A DNA stretch of 64,000 bases from an uncultured Alphaproteobacteria bacterium (GTDB lineage: Bacteria; Pseudomonadota; Alphaproteobacteria; HIMB59): NCBI GenBank assembly GCA_902527545.1, contig CABZPR010000002.1, forward strand, positions 1 through 64,000, given 5' to 3'. Positions 15,281 to 24,377 of this stretch are shown here, in pieces. Under the pieces are notes generated by a model, which was given only the letters and a program-made list of their open reading frames with translations, ran no database searches and had not been told where the DNA came from. A program made the position numbers and the translations under genes. How positions within the stretch are numbered: position 1 is the first letter of the stretch; each line of letters begins with the position of its first letter.

Positions 15281-15697
15281 TTACTTTTTTGTGCTTCTAG
15301 GTTTAATTTCATCAACATCTTCAATAGGACGAAGTATTGGGACATACCTAAGTCGAAGAATGATGACTGCAATCGCAACTAAGACTATTGCTCCTGCTTC
15401 ATAAAGAAGAAGTTCTGGGTTTGAGTCTTTACCTTGAAGTATAATAAGACGAGATAAAGCGGTAATAGCAATAAATAACGGATATGTCATTCTAACACGA
15501 TTGGAAACATAGTAGACTCGTACCATTCCAATGACCTCAACATAAATAAACAAGAGGAGTAGATCAGCTAACTCTACATACTGAACTTCTATCATTCTCA
15601 TTATCTCAAACATAATGGCTGTAATAGTAGCTACTAATATTATTGCAATAACTGCTTTTTCAATAAACCCTACGAGATTTTCAACATCAGTCTTCAT
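15281..15697 (-). CDS. psiE: PsiE family protein (phosphate-starvation-inducible)
   Basis: About 138 residues, four membrane helices. The family's core LLLLFIYVEVIGMVRVYYVSN and the following RMTYPLFIAITALSRLII segment are clear. PsiE is a small integral membrane protein induced by phosphate starvation in E. coli, of unknown function. Start chosen at the ATG that overlaps the ung stop (TAATG); an ATG six bases upstream is also in frame. Confidence 0.88.
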   Translation of the reverse strand: MKTDVENLVGFIEKAVIAIILVATITAIMFEIMRMIEVQYVELADLLLLFIYVEVIGMVRVYYVSNRVRMTYPLFIAITALSRLIILQGKDSNPELLLYEAGAIVLVAIAVIILRLRYVPILRPIEDVDEIKPRSTKK

Positions 15698-16374
15698 TAC
15701 CATTCAACCATATCAATTTGTTTTGATTTTAGAAAGGTATTTGTCTTAGAAAAAGGCTTACTCCCAAAAAAACCGCGGTGAGCCGATAATGGGGAGGGGT
15801 GCGGTGCAGATAAAATAAGATGTTTATTCGAATCAATTATCTCTTTCTTTGATTGAGCAAACGAACCCCATAATATGAAAACAATATTTTCTAATTCATT
15901 ACTGATAACTGAGATAACTTTGTCTGTAAAAATATCCCAACCAAACTTTTGATGTGAGAGGGGTTTTGATTTTTCTACTGTAAGAGTTGTGTTTAAAAGA
16001 AATACTCCCTGCTTAGCCCACTTATCTAAATTACCATTGTTGTAATTCACCTCTTTTTTTAAGTCATCTTGAAGTTCTTTATAAATATTCAACAGTGAGG
16101 GCGGTGGTTTTATATTTTCTGGGACAGAAAAACTGAGCCCATGAGCTTGGCCAGGTCCATGGTAGGGATCTTGACCTAATATCACTACCTTCACCTTGTC
16201 TAAAGGAGTTAAATTAAATGCATTAAAAATTTGTTTTCCTGGAGGATAAAAAATAATTTTATTTTTTTTTAATTCTAAAAGTTTGCTTTTGAGTTTAATC
16301 ATATAATCTTGATTAAATTCCTTTTTTAAATGTTCAAGCCAAGTATCAGGAAGTTGAATGGTAGATTTTTCCAT
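15697..16374 (-). CDS. ung: uracil-DNA glycosylase (family 1)
   Basis: 225 residues. Removes uracil from DNA in base-excision repair. Catalytic water-activating Asp is in GQDPYH (67-72, Asp69), followed by AHGLSFSVP; the uracil-binding Asn is in LLNTTLTVE, and the DNA-intercalating HPSPLSAHRGF loop is near residue 190, with FFGSKPFSKTN at the end. Full length for the family. Upstream lies the TPR-like small gene; downstream psiE overlaps by a single base. Confidence 0.97.
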   Translation of the reverse strand: MEKSTIQLPDTWLEHLKKEFNQDYMIKLKSKLLELKKNKIIFYPPGKQIFNAFNLTPLDKVKVVILGQDPYHGPGQAHGLSFSVPENIKPPPSLLNIYKELQDDLKKEVNYNNGNLDKWAKQGVFLLNTTLTVEKSKPLSHQKFGWDIFTDKVISVISNELENIVFILWGSFAQSKKEIIDSNKHLILSAPHPSPLSAHRGFFGSKPFSKTNTFLKSKQIDMVEW

Positions 16375-16385
16375 TCAGATTTTAG

Positions 16386-16658
16386 TTAATTTAAAGTTGC
16401 GTCTTTACTTCTGCCGTATTTTTCAAGCTTGTAAATAATCTTTTCCTTAAGTTCATGATTTTCTTCTAAAGCCATTACTAGGGCTTGTGTATAGAAAAAA
16501 CATGCTGCTTCAATATCAGCCTTATCTTCGAAGTAATTTGCTGCTTCATAGTAGAGAGAACATACTTTATCCATTTGTTTTTTTTGAAAAGCATCAGCAA
16601 TATCGCTATCTAATTGAAAAGTGTCTTTCATAAGTATTCTGAAACTAGCACATTTCAT
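16386..16658 (-). CDS. small helical (TPR-like) protein
   Basis: 90 residues (or 80 from the in-frame ATG at 16628). All-helical with a TPR-like repeat pair: VCSLYYEAANYFEDKADIEAA then CFFYTQALVMALEENHE. Found between gloB and ung, with 11 bases to ung. It likely mediates protein contacts. No family name is certain. Confidence 0.7.
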   Translation of the reverse strand: MKCASFRILMKDTFQLDSDIADAFQKKQMDKVCSLYYEAANYFEDKADIEAACFFYTQALVMALEENHELKEKIIYKLEKYGRSKDATLN

Positions 16659-16684
16659 TAAAACACCAAGATTAAAATAATTTT

Positions 16685-17446
16685 CTAGAAATTATCCTTT
16701 GCAGAGCGCATTTTAGCAAATACCTCTGATGCATCTTGCGTGTCAAAAAATTTCATAAATTGATTTGTGTCACATCTCAAAAATGGATTACAGAGCAATT
16801 GGTCTGAGAGAGTTGTTGGAATTGTTGGTCGATGCTCTTTTTCTTGGTGTGAGGCCCATTTATAATATTCATTAAGCTTTTCATTATCAGGGTCTATGTT
16901 TAGGGCAAATTTTAAATTAGCCATCGTATATTCATGCCCACAATATACTTTTGTATCTTCAGGTAATTGTTTTAACTTAGACAAACTATTCCAAAAAACT
17001 TCAGGATTTCCCTCAAACATTCTTCCACATCCAATGCTAAATAGAGTATCCCCAGAAAATAAAATATTATGTTTTAGCATAAAATAATTTATGTGTTGAA
17101 GCGTATGCCCAGGAGTATGTATGACTTTATATTCATTTCCATGTATTTCAAAAATTTCCTGATCTTCAACTTCTTTATCTGGTTTTGGTATTTTGGAGTC
17201 ATTTTTGTAACCTATAACTAAAGATTTAAATCTTGATTTAATTTCATCAACAGCACTAATGTGATCATCGTGATGATGTGTAATGATAATGTGAGAAGCA
17301 CTGCAATCATTTAGCTCAAGTATCTTCAAACACATATCTAGATCTGAGGGATCAACTAGCACTCCTTTTGTTTCATGAGGATTTTTAATTAAATATCCAT
17401 AGTTATCATCTAATTGGGGAAACAAATACACATTAGGTTTTCGCAT
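16685..17446 (-). CDS. gloB: hydroxyacylglutathione hydrolase (glyoxalase II)
   Basis: 253 residues, metallo-beta-lactamase fold. Hydrolyses S-lactoylglutathione to lactate and glutathione in methylglyoxal detoxification. The binuclear metal motif THHHDDH is at 56-62, GHTLQHINYF and GDTLFSIGCGRMFEG supply further ligands and the glutathione loop, and HEYTMANLKFAL is the typical C-terminal segment. A glyoxalase pathway fits a cell that makes dihydroxyacetone phosphate, the source of methylglyoxal. It is divergent from a methyltransferase gene 40 bases away, the usual neighbour of gloB in alphaproteobacteria. Confidence 0.95.
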   Translation of the reverse strand: MRKPNVYLFPQLDDNYGYLIKNPHETKGVLVDPSDLDMCLKILELNDCSASHIIITHHHDDHISAVDEIKSRFKSLVIGYKNDSKIPKPDKEVEDQEIFEIHGNEYKVIHTPGHTLQHINYFMLKHNILFSGDTLFSIGCGRMFEGNPEVFWNSLSKLKQLPEDTKVYCGHEYTMANLKFALNIDPDNEKLNEYYKWASHQEKEHRPTIPTTLSDQLLCNPFLRCDTNQFMKFFDTQDASEVFAKMRSAKDNF

Positions 17447-17486
17447 AAGAAATAGAATGTTATGTAAATCTCGTTAAAATACAACT

Positions 17487-18194
17487 ATGGATATCAACGC
17501 ATCCGATATTTATAGTTTTTATAATTCAAGACTAGGCACTATTGTTAAACGCAACATACGTCATCAATTAAACACCCATTTAAATTCTTTAAACGATAGT
17601 GTTATTTGTGGATATGGTTATACCAACCCTTTTCTTTCTTTTCTTAGTAAGCAAAATAAAAATTTACAAATATCCTCTATGCAGCCAGAATTTTTAGATG
17701 GTAATGTTAAAGAGAAATACGATTTCGAACACCAAATAATACATGAATATTTCTTACCTTTGGATCCAAGTTCAGTTGATGTGGTAATATCTACTCATTT
17801 ACTTGAGTTCGTTGATAAGCCCCAGAGTAGTATTGAAGAAATATGGAGAATACTTAAGCCAAACGGTTTATTTTTATCAATCATTCCCAGAAGGTCAGGT
17901 ATATGGACTCGGTATGATAACAATCCTTTTGGGTTTGGTCGATCATACTCAAACAAGCAATTTAAATCACTAATACAAGACTTTTTGGTTCTTGATTATA
18001 GAAAAACATTTTTGCACTTTCCTCCATGGAGTCATTATTTAAATTACAAATCTCATCGAACAATTGAAAAAATAGGTAAATTATTTTTTCCTTATATGGG
18101 AGGACTAATGATTTGCGTATGTAAAAAGATTGTTTACGCAAAGAGTTCAAAAAAACAAAAAAAAATACCTATTAAAAATTTTGTGCCGACTTAA
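17487..18194 (+). CDS. class I SAM-dependent methyltransferase
   Basis: 235 residues with a Methyltransf_11 core. Motif I is degenerate (VICGYGYTNPFL in place of the usual GxGxG), but motif IV (PSSVDVVISTHLLEFV) and the post-motif EIWRILKPNGLFLSIIP are clear. Divergent from gloB, an arrangement common in alphaproteobacteria where this protein is annotated only as methyltransferase. Substrate unknown. Ends with a basic tail (SSKKQKKIPIK). Confidence 0.82.
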   Translation: MDINASDIYSFYNSRLGTIVKRNIRHQLNTHLNSLNDSVICGYGYTNPFLSFLSKQNKNLQISSMQPEFLDGNVKEKYDFEHQIIHEYFLPLDPSSVDVVISTHLLEFVDKPQSSIEEIWRILKPNGLFLSIIPRRSGIWTRYDNNPFGFGRSYSNKQFKSLIQDFLVLDYRKTFLHFPPWSHYLNYKSHRTIEKIGKLFFPYMGGLMICVCKKIVYAKSSKKQKKIPIKNFVPT

Positions 18195-18232
18195 TATTAA
18201 TTTATATTGAGATTTCAAAATAGGATAAATTA

Positions 18233-18985
18233 TTGTTAGATATTAGTTATTACTTAATAGTTTCTTTTTCTATTCTTTTATTTGCAATTTCAAAATCAGG
18301 TTTTTCTGGAGGTGGATTGGCTATAATTTCAGTAACCCTATTATCCATAACTTATGGTCCTTTAACTGCAATAGCTATATTAATGCCAATGTTAATTGTA
18401 TGTGATTTAATTGCTTTGTTTTTAAATAGAAAACATTTTGAATATAAAATTTTATGGTCAATTGCACCATATTCTTTATTGGGGGTTATTATTGGAACAA
18501 TCTTGTTTAAATTTATCAATTTATCAATGATAAGTATTTTTATTGGATCAATTTCCTTACTTTATGTTTTGCTTAATTACTTAATCGCAGACAACAGAAA
18601 TTTAAAAAAAATACCTTTTTATGGAAGTAAATCTTTTTGGGGAGCACTAGCGGGGTTTACTAGTTTTGTGCTTCACTCTGGAGGATTGCCATTAAATATA
18701 TATTTTATGTCAATTTATAATAAAAAAGTGCAGTTTGTTGCAGGCGTAGTTTTTTCTATTGCTTTAATAAATTTATTAAAATTAATCCCTTATTTCTATT
18801 TGGAAATATTAAACTTTGAGAAGTTATATAGTTATTTAATTTTTTCACCAATTGCAGTAATAGGAGTAATTTTGGGGCACTGGATGAATAGTAAACTTTC
18901 AGATAATTCTTTTTTTACCATTATTAATATTTTTGTAGTGATAGGCTCGCTTCGATTAATTTATTTGGGTTTAGTCGGTTTATAA
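18233..18985 (+). CDS. TauE/SafE-family membrane permease
   Basis: 250 residues, eight membrane helices, two-repeat TauE/SafE fold. The repeat signature SKSGFSGGGLAI is near residue 21, and the second half begins with a similar Gly-rich GALAGFTSFVLHSGGLPLNIY. Family members export sulfite, sulfoacetate or taurine-derived anions; substrate is not deducible here. Starts at a TTG, 8 bases after TAGGA; there is no ATG near. Convergent with, and overlapping by six bases, the methionine operon's last gene. Confidence 0.85.
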   Translation: MLDISYYLIVSFSILLFAISKSGFSGGGLAIISVTLLSITYGPLTAIAILMPMLIVCDLIALFLNRKHFEYKILWSIAPYSLLGVIIGTILFKFINLSMISIFIGSISLLYVLLNYLIADNRNLKKIPFYGSKSFWGALAGFTSFVLHSGGLPLNIYFMSIYNKKVQFVAGVVFSIALINLLKLIPYFYLEILNFEKLYSYLIFSPIAVIGVILGHWMNSKLSDNSFFTIINIFVVIGSLRLIYLGLVGL

Positions 18986-19336
18986 TATCTTTTCTAAAAT
19001 ATTGATTAATTCAAATTCATTTTTAAATTCATTCATTTGTTTCTTATCTATTAATAATTTGTATTTACCTTCTTTTTCCTCAAGACATATAGGCAGGTCA
19101 TCTTTGTAATTTAAAAGATTAAATTCTCCTAATTCTTCAGAATGTAAAAACCTAAAATTATGTGGTGAGCCATCTATAAATTTTTTCCACGACTCGCGCA
19201 TTTTCAGGTCGTGAGTAATTTTACATAAATTGCAATCATAGGTGCTGGGGGAGGCATATTTATGGACTGTATCAAGAATATAGTTCCATTTACCACCTTT
19301 GGCGTTATAGACAAAAATTATATTTTTATTGTTCAT
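18980..19336 (-). CDS. small Cys-containing protein, third gene of the metX operon
   Basis: 118 residues from the ATG at 19336, which overlaps the metW end by 11 bases. Core features: FVYNAKGGKWNYILDTVHKY, then SPSTYDCNLCKITHDLKM with a CxxC, a basic helix with WKKFIDG, and an acidic end. Similar small proteins occur widely in proteobacteria, without known function to me. Being last in an operon controlled by a SAM-sensing leader suggests a link to sulfur or methyl metabolism, but that is inference. Confidence 0.7.
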   Translation of the reverse strand: MNNKNIIFVYNAKGGKWNYILDTVHKYASPSTYDCNLCKITHDLKMRESWKKFIDGSPHNFRFLHSEELGEFNLLNYKDDLPICLEEKEGKYKLLIDKKQMNEFKNEFELINILEKIL

Positions 19337-19922
19337 TAGTAATATGGAAGAGAACTTCTTTACAAAATAAATTTGAAGGAATTTTACCGTTTTCAAATTT
19401 CTTTTGAGAAAGGACATCAAAAGTTGAAATTATTTTAAGATCTAAATCTGTTGCTAATTTTTTAAAATCTTTGATGCTACATGGGTGAATATAATCAGTA
19501 TTATACCAGTGATCGCTATTTGCTTTTTTTAAAAGTGAGTCAAAACTTCCTGTTAAAAGAAAATTTGAAATTTTACTCAGACGTGCCGAATTATTAAAGC
19601 TCACAATGATATTTTTACTTACTTTTTTGAGGGTGTTTAATAATTGGTCTGGTTCTTGAACTGCCTGGATTGTCTGAGTCAAAAGACAATAATCAAATTG
19701 ATTAAACGGAAAATCTTCAACTATTAAATTTATATCGCCGTGTATTACATCTAGCCCTTTCTCCAAACATTTAATTACTTTTTCTTGATTCAATTCCACA
19801 CCTTGAGCACTTATTCCTTTATTTTCTAAGTAAGTGATTAGCTCTCCATCAGAACAACCAATATCCAAGACCTTTGAGTTTTCTGGAATTAAATTTAAAA
19901 TGATCTCATAGTCTTTTCTCAT
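19326..19922 (-). CDS. metW: methionine biosynthesis protein MetW
   Basis: 198 residues, SAM-methyltransferase fold. Motif [16 protein letters not shown] is at about 19-33; the family segments [14 protein letters not shown] and [18 protein letters not shown] and [17 protein letters not shown] are all clear. MetW is nearly always next to metX and is needed with it for full homoserine acylation activity in several proteobacteria. Its ATG overlaps the metX stop by four bases (19919-19922). Confidence 0.94.
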   Translation of the reverse strand: MRKDYEIILNLIPENSKVLDIGCSDGELITYLENKGISAQGVELNQEKVIKCLEKGLDVIHGDINLIVEDFPFNQFDYCLLTQTIQAVQEPDQLLNTLKKVSKNIIVSFNNSARLSKISNFLLTGSFDSLLKKANSDHWYNTDYIHPCSIKDFKKLATDLDLKIISTFDVLSQKKFENGKIPSNLFCKEVLFHITNEQ

Positions 19923-21040
19923 TTTATTCCCTTTAAAAATCCCTGAGCAACTTTAAAAAATTGTGGCTCATCTAATAAAAAACTATCGTGACCTCTATCT
20001 GATACGACTTCAGCAAAACTAACATTGGACCCAATAGAATTTAGTAAAGATACTATCTCTCTTGACTCTTTTGTTGGAAATAGCCAATCACTGGTAAATG
20101 ATAAAACTAGAAATCTGATCGAATTATCAATAATAGTTTTTTTATTTGCAATAATTTCATCTTTCACATCAAAATAATCCATTGCTCGAGTCATGTATAG
20201 ATAGCTATTAGCATCAAATCGATCTACAAAAGATCTACCTTGATAACGAAGATAACTCTCGACCTGAAAGTCTATTCCAAAGCCAAAAGATAAATCATTT
20301 TTTTCTTGTAAATTTCGACCAAATTTATTTTGAAAAGCTTTCTCAGATAAGTAAGTAATATGAGCTATCATTCTTGCAACAGAGAGACCATTCTCAGGTT
20401 TTTCATTACTCTCCAAATATCTTCCATTTTGCCAATTAGGATCCAACATAATGGATTGCCTTCCTGCCTCGTCAAATGCAATATTTTGGGCAGAGTGTTT
20501 CAATGAACCTGCTATACTCATAATAGACCTTACACTCTCCGGATAAGTAGCAGCCCATTGTAGAACTTGCATTGCACCCATTGAACCACCTGCTACAGAA
20601 AGCAATTTGGATATTCCAAGCTCATCAACAAGTATTTTTTGTACTTTCACCATATCTCTAATCGTTATGGTAGGAAAATCTAAACCATATATTTTTGAGG
20701 TATCAGGATTAATATCATTAGGACCTGTCGTTCCAACACAGCCCCCAAGAACATTTGAGCAGATAACAAAGTATTTATTCGTATCAATAGGCTTATCGGG
20801 TCCAATCATCAATTCCCACCAACCGTTTTTTTTAGTTATAGGATTTTCCTCTGCAGGGAATTGATCACCAGTTAATGCATGACAAACCAAAATTGCATTA
20901 TTTTTTTGAGCATTAAGACTTCCATATGTTTGATAAGCGATTTGAAAATTCTTAATTTTTTTACCAGAGTCCAATGGTAGCTCTTCTTGGCATTTCAGTA
21001 AAAAACCTGGATATTCAGTATTTGCAATTATTTCTCTCAT
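19919..21040 (-). CDS. metX: homoserine O-acyltransferase
   Basis: 373 residues, alpha/beta-hydrolase fold, commits homoserine to methionine by O-acetylation (or O-succinylation, which some MetX proteins use). HALTGD is at 54-59, nucleophile Ser153 sits in [12 protein letters not shown], and the catalytic His is in [12 protein letters not shown] near 349. First gene of metX-metW-(118-residue gene). Its leader contains a SAM-II-type riboswitch and a good promoter. Acyl specificity is not decided from sequence alone. Confidence 0.95.
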   Translation of the reverse strand: MREIIANTEYPGFLLKCQEELPLDSGKKIKNFQIAYQTYGSLNAQKNNAILVCHALTGDQFPAEENPITKKNGWWELMIGPDKPIDTNKYFVICSNVLGGCVGTTGPNDINPDTSKIYGLDFPTITIRDMVKVQKILVDELGISKLLSVAGGSMGAMQVLQWAATYPESVRSIMSIAGSLKHSAQNIAFDEAGRQSIMLDPNWQNGRYLESNEKPENGLSVARMIAHITYLSEKAFQNKFGRNLQEKNDLSFGFGIDFQVESYLRYQGRSFVDRFDANSYLYMTRAMDYFDVKDEIIANKKTIIDNSIRFLVLSFTSDWLFPTKESREIVSLLNSIGSNVSFAEVVSDRGHDSFLLDEPQFFKVAQGFLKGIK

Positions 21041-21074
21041 TTTTAACCTGTTCGAAAGATAACTGCGGGAGATA

Positions 21075-21122
21075 CGCTTTAGCTGTTTTACACCCGCAAG
21101 CTGCTATCAAATCGGTGAAACT
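21075..21122 (-). ncRNA. SAM-II-type riboswitch aptamer upstream of metX
   Basis: On the minus strand the leader reads CACCGATTTGATAGC, then AGCTTGCGGGTGTAAAA and CAGCTAAAGCG. This matches the SAM-II pseudoknot: a P1 stem (CACC with GGTG), a GAUUU loop segment, GCUUGC, a UAAAA A-rich strand, and GCUAAAG that folds back to make the pseudoknot. Position just before metX and just after the promoter is where SAM-II normally sits in alphaproteobacteria. SAM-V, a related marine class, shares this core. High SAM should lower metX-metW expression. Confidence 0.85.
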
Positions 21123-21124
21123 GG

Positions 21125-21153
21125 AATTTAAGGCTTTTTGGATTAATTTTCAA
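21125..21153 (-). promoter_or_regulatory. promoter of the metX operon
   Basis: Minus strand: TTGAAA (21148-21153), 17-base spacer, TAAATT (21125-21130). The -10 box ends just before the aptamer's P1 5' strand, so the transcript would begin at about the aptamer start. Confidence 0.6.
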
Positions 21154-21203
21154 TATAAAATGATGATATTTTCTTTATATAGTTTATTTATTATCAAAAA
21201 ATT

Positions 21204-22259
21204 ATGAAAAATAGCCAAACAAAAAATACCTACAAGGGTGGAGCAGAAGTATTTAGAGGATATGTTAGATTATCATCTAATGAAAACAACTATGGCCCAG
21301 CTAAATCTGTAGAATCATTAATAAAAAAAAATATTAAATTTTCAAATATCTATCCGGAGCTTGATGGTGAAAGTTTACGAAATCAAATTGCTAAAACTTA
21401 TAAGATTAGCAGTAAACAAATAATTTTAGGCGCAGGATCAGATGAAGTTCTCCAAATGATTTACGCAGCTTTTTCAAAACCAAAAGAGGAGGTTGTATTT
21501 ACCAGGTATGCTTTTGCTATGTATTCTATTTATGCAAAAAACTTTGGATGCAAGGCTAAAATGTTTGACGATAGAGATTTTCAATTTGACTTAAAAGACT
21601 TAGTTAAAATAATAAGCCCTAAAACAAGAATTATTTTTTTAGCTAATCCTAATAATCCAACAGGTTCAATTTTTTATCGCAAGGATTTAATTAATTTTTT
21701 GAATAAGGTAAAAAAATCAACATTAATTGTTATAGACTCAGCCTACTGTGAATATATTACAGATAAAAATTATGATGATGGTATGAATTTAGTAAAAAAA
21801 TTCCCAAATCTAATTGTTACAAGGTCATTTTCTAAGATTTTTGCTCTTGGTGGTTTAAGAATTGGTTGGGGATACTCAAATAAAAAAATTATTGATAGGT
21901 TATATTCATTTAAAAAGCCATTTAATGTTTCAAGACTATCATGTATTGCGGCAGAGGAGTCGCTAAAAAACAAAACATGGATTAAAAAATCTATATCTAA
22001 TAATTTTTTAAACAAAGATTTTGCAATTAAATCTTTAATAAATCCATCTTTTAAAGTAATTGATACTGAGGCAAATTTTATCTTATTAAAATTTAAAAAT
22101 TCGAAAATTTCTGAAAAATTTGTAAATTTTTTATACAAAAACAAAGTAACTGTGAGATCACTTACTTCATATGGGCTTCCTAATTATGTAAGAATGACAA
22201 TAGGTACAAAGGCTGATATGAAAAGAGCTTCGTTAATTTCTAATAAATTCAATGTTTAA
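21204..22259 (+). CDS. hisC: histidinol-phosphate/aromatic aminotransferase (class I/II)
   Basis: 351 residues, PLP-dependent fold type I. Motifs: SSNENNYGPAKS near residue 29, ANPNNPTGS, and the PLP lysine Lys211 in SFSKIFALGGLRIGWG. It catalyses amine transfer to histidinol phosphate, and related proteins also act on aromatic 2-oxo acids. Because it overlaps tyrA by eight bases, it could mainly serve phenylalanine/tyrosine synthesis here; both roles may be combined. ATG start at 21204. Confidence 0.9.
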   Translation: MKNSQTKNTYKGGAEVFRGYVRLSSNENNYGPAKSVESLIKKNIKFSNIYPELDGESLRNQIAKTYKISSKQIILGAGSDEVLQMIYAAFSKPKEEVVFTRYAFAMYSIYAKNFGCKAKMFDDRDFQFDLKDLVKIISPKTRIIFLANPNNPTGSIFYRKDLINFLNKVKKSTLIVIDSAYCEYITDKNYDDGMNLVKKFPNLIVTRSFSKIFALGGLRIGWGYSNKKIIDRLYSFKKPFNVSRLSCIAAEESLKNKTWIKKSISNNFLNKDFAIKSLINPSFKVIDTEANFILLKFKNSKISEKFVNFLYKNKVTVRSLTSYGLPNYVRMTIGTKADMKRASLISNKFNV

Positions 22260-23160
22260 AAAAATATTAATAATTGGTTTTGGAATGATTGGTTGCTCTA
22301 TAGCAAAGTCACTTCAAAAACAAAAAAAACCACCTCAGATTATAGCTCTTGATAAAGATCCTTATAAGTTAAGATCAAGACTCAAAAAAAATGGATTAAA
22401 TAAAATAATTTCGACTGGATCAATAACATTTGCTGACGACAGTCTTTACAATGTAGACTTAATAATAATTTGTACACCAATTCTTCAATATGAGAAAATC
22501 TTTGAAAAAATTGAGAGAAGTATTGATAATAGAAAAATAATTGTAACTGATGTTGGTTCTACGAAATCAAATATTGAAAAATTGTATTTAAATGGTGGTT
22601 ATACCTTTAGATTTGTACCTTCACACCCTATAGCTGGAATTGAAAAATCTGGTTTGGAGCATGGCTCTGATAATTTGTTTCAAAATAGATACAATATTAT
22701 ATGCCCAATTAAAAATTCAAATAAAGCCGACATAAAAAAGATTTCAAATTTTTGGAAAAAACTTTCGATGAAAATTGAATTTATGTCAGCAAGACAACAT
22801 GATAATGTTATGAGTCTGACCTCACATTTACCTCATTTAATATCGTACTCATTAGTTCTTACTGCATTAAAAAAAGAGAAATCTCTTAAATCTAAATTAG
22901 TTAAATTTTCTGCCGGAGGTTTCAGAGATTTCACAAGAGTAGCAGGAAGTGACCCAGAAATGTGGAGAGATATTTTTTTAGCAAATAATAAAGAGATTCA
23001 AAAGTTAACTAATAAATTTATAAAAGAATTACACACCTTCTCAAACAACTTAGAAAGCAAGAACTCAATTAAGCTTTTAGAAAAATTGAAAAAAACTAAA
23101 AAAGTTAGAGAGAGAATTGTGAAAGCGAGACAGGCAGGAAAATTTATTCCTAATGATTAA
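22252..23160 (+). CDS. tyrA: prephenate/arogenate dehydrogenase
   Basis: 302 residues. NAD(P)-binding GFGMIGCSIAKSL at 9-21, then DVGSTKSNI and the substrate-site segment VPSHPIAGIEKSG, and later SHLPHLISYSLV and GGFRDFTRVAGSDPEMW, all typical of TyrA. Oxidatively decarboxylates prephenate (or arogenate) in tyrosine synthesis. Co-translated with the upstream aminotransferase. The end overlaps the convergent plsC by 11 bases, without room for a terminator. Confidence 0.93.
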   Translation: MFKKILIIGFGMIGCSIAKSLQKQKKPPQIIALDKDPYKLRSRLKKNGLNKIISTGSITFADDSLYNVDLIIICTPILQYEKIFEKIERSIDNRKIIVTDVGSTKSNIEKLYLNGGYTFRFVPSHPIAGIEKSGLEHGSDNLFQNRYNIICPIKNSNKADIKKISNFWKKLSMKIEFMSARQHDNVMSLTSHLPHLISYSLVLTALKKEKSLKSKLVKFSAGGFRDFTRVAGSDPEMWRDIFLANNKEIQKLTNKFIKELHTFSNNLESKNSIKLLEKLKKTKKVRERIVKARQAGKFIPND

Positions 23161-23821
23161 GGCTATTTATCTCCATTTTGAGCTTATTTAAAAATTCTTG
23201 CTTGCCTAACCCCGGAGGTATCGGTTGTTTAAACTCAACTGTTATAGAGCCTTTATGAATCTGATTATTTTTAGGCCAAAATTTTCCAGAATTTAAAGCA
23301 ATAGGTACAACTGGCTTGTTCAAAGACTTGTACATAGAATAAATTCCAGGTTTTAAATCAGGTTGATCTTTAAAGGTTGTTCTGGTTCCCTCGGGAAAAA
23401 TTATTACAGGTCTATGATCTAAATATTCAGCTGTTTGCTGATTTACATAACGAAGACTATGGATTCCTTGTTTTCTATCAATAGCAATCATGCCCAATTT
23501 TTTAAGGTAGGTCCCAAATAATGGAATGTTCAATAATTCTTTTTTTAAAATATATGCAGGATTATAAAAGAGTTCATTAAAGTATATTGTTTCAAACATT
23601 GACTGATGTTTACTTGCATAGAGATAACCCTTTTTGTGAGCAAAATCAGAATTAATTACCTCTATATTAATTCCAAACAGTTTTAAAATTACTGTCATGT
23701 TTCTTGTAAAGAAAAGCACAAAAAATCTAAATTTTGTATATTTAAACGGAAGGCCTAACAAAGAAATAATTAATACAATAGCTGTTGTAAAATAAAATGT
23801 TATTAAAAAACTAAATTTCAT
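23150..23821 (-). CDS. plsC: 1-acyl-sn-glycerol-3-phosphate acyltransferase (PlsC family)
   Basis: 223 residues, N-terminal membrane helix then the acyltransferase domain. The catalytic HxxxxD box reads KHQSMFET, with Glu in place of Asp, as in other alphaproteobacterial PlsC proteins with the KHQS-x-WET variant. The substrate-binding FPEGTRT motif follows. Acylates lysophosphatidate to phosphatidate in phospholipid synthesis. Overlaps the upstream ydcF-like gene by 11 bases. Confidence 0.9.
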   Translation of the reverse strand: MKFSFLITFYFTTAIVLIISLLGLPFKYTKFRFFVLFFTRNMTVILKLFGINIEVINSDFAHKKGYLYASKHQSMFETIYFNELFYNPAYILKKELLNIPLFGTYLKKLGMIAIDRKQGIHSLRYVNQQTAEYLDHRPVIIFPEGTRTTFKDQPDLKPGIYSMYKSLNKPVVPIALNSGKFWPKNNQIHKGSITVEFKQPIPPGLGKQEFLNKLKMEINSLNH

Positions 23822-24377
23822 ATTTTTTTATAAAAACTAATTTTGAGACAATTAACTTAATATATTCCTCTACCAATTTTTCAAAAGGAATGACTATATC
23901 ACTATTGCTCACAGAATAAGGAGTTACTTTCAAACCTGATAATTGATTAAATAAAAATTCTGCACGTTGCATATGTAAATCTGAAGTAATTAATAAAATC
24001 GATTTTATTTTTTTTTCTAAGGCCCAATATCTTGTTTCTAATGCATTTTCATAAGTATTTTTTGATAAATATCCGACCTCAATACAACATTCAACAATGT
24101 TTTGATCAAAGTTAAGAATGTTCACTAATACAACTTCTGAATTAAAGGTATTATCAACACCAGAAATAAACAACTTATTTTGATTAGATTTTTCAATTTG
24201 TTTATAACCCTCAATTATTCTCTCTCCTTTCCCCCCTGTTAAAACAACAATCGCATCAACATTAAAGTTACTTAAAGGTTCATGAGATAAATTATTTTTA
24301 AATTTAATTAAACCAAGAGTTAAAAATAATAAAATTAAGGCGATTATAATATTTACACGCTTTAAAAATATTATCAT
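23811..24377 (-). CDS. YdcF/SanA-family (DUF218) membrane protein
   Basis: 188 residues with an N-terminal membrane anchor (about 8-24) and a DUF218 domain: DAIVVLTGGKGERIIEGYKQ, NKLFISGVD, STKNTYENA-type loop (LSKNTYENALETRYWALEKK) and ILLITSDLHMQRAEFLF. DUF218 proteins are linked to envelope or peptidoglycan-precursor homeostasis (SanA, ElyC) with unknown chemistry. Sits between lysA and plsC with one-base and 11-base overlaps. Confidence 0.85.
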   Translation of the reverse strand: MIIFLKRVNIIIALILLFLTLGLIKFKNNLSHEPLSNFNVDAIVVLTGGKGERIIEGYKQIEKSNQNKLFISGVDNTFNSEVVLVNILNFDQNIVECCIEVGYLSKNTYENALETRYWALEKKIKSILLITSDLHMQRAEFLFNQLSGLKVTPYSVSNSDIVIPFEKLVEEYIKLIVSKLVFIKKYEI

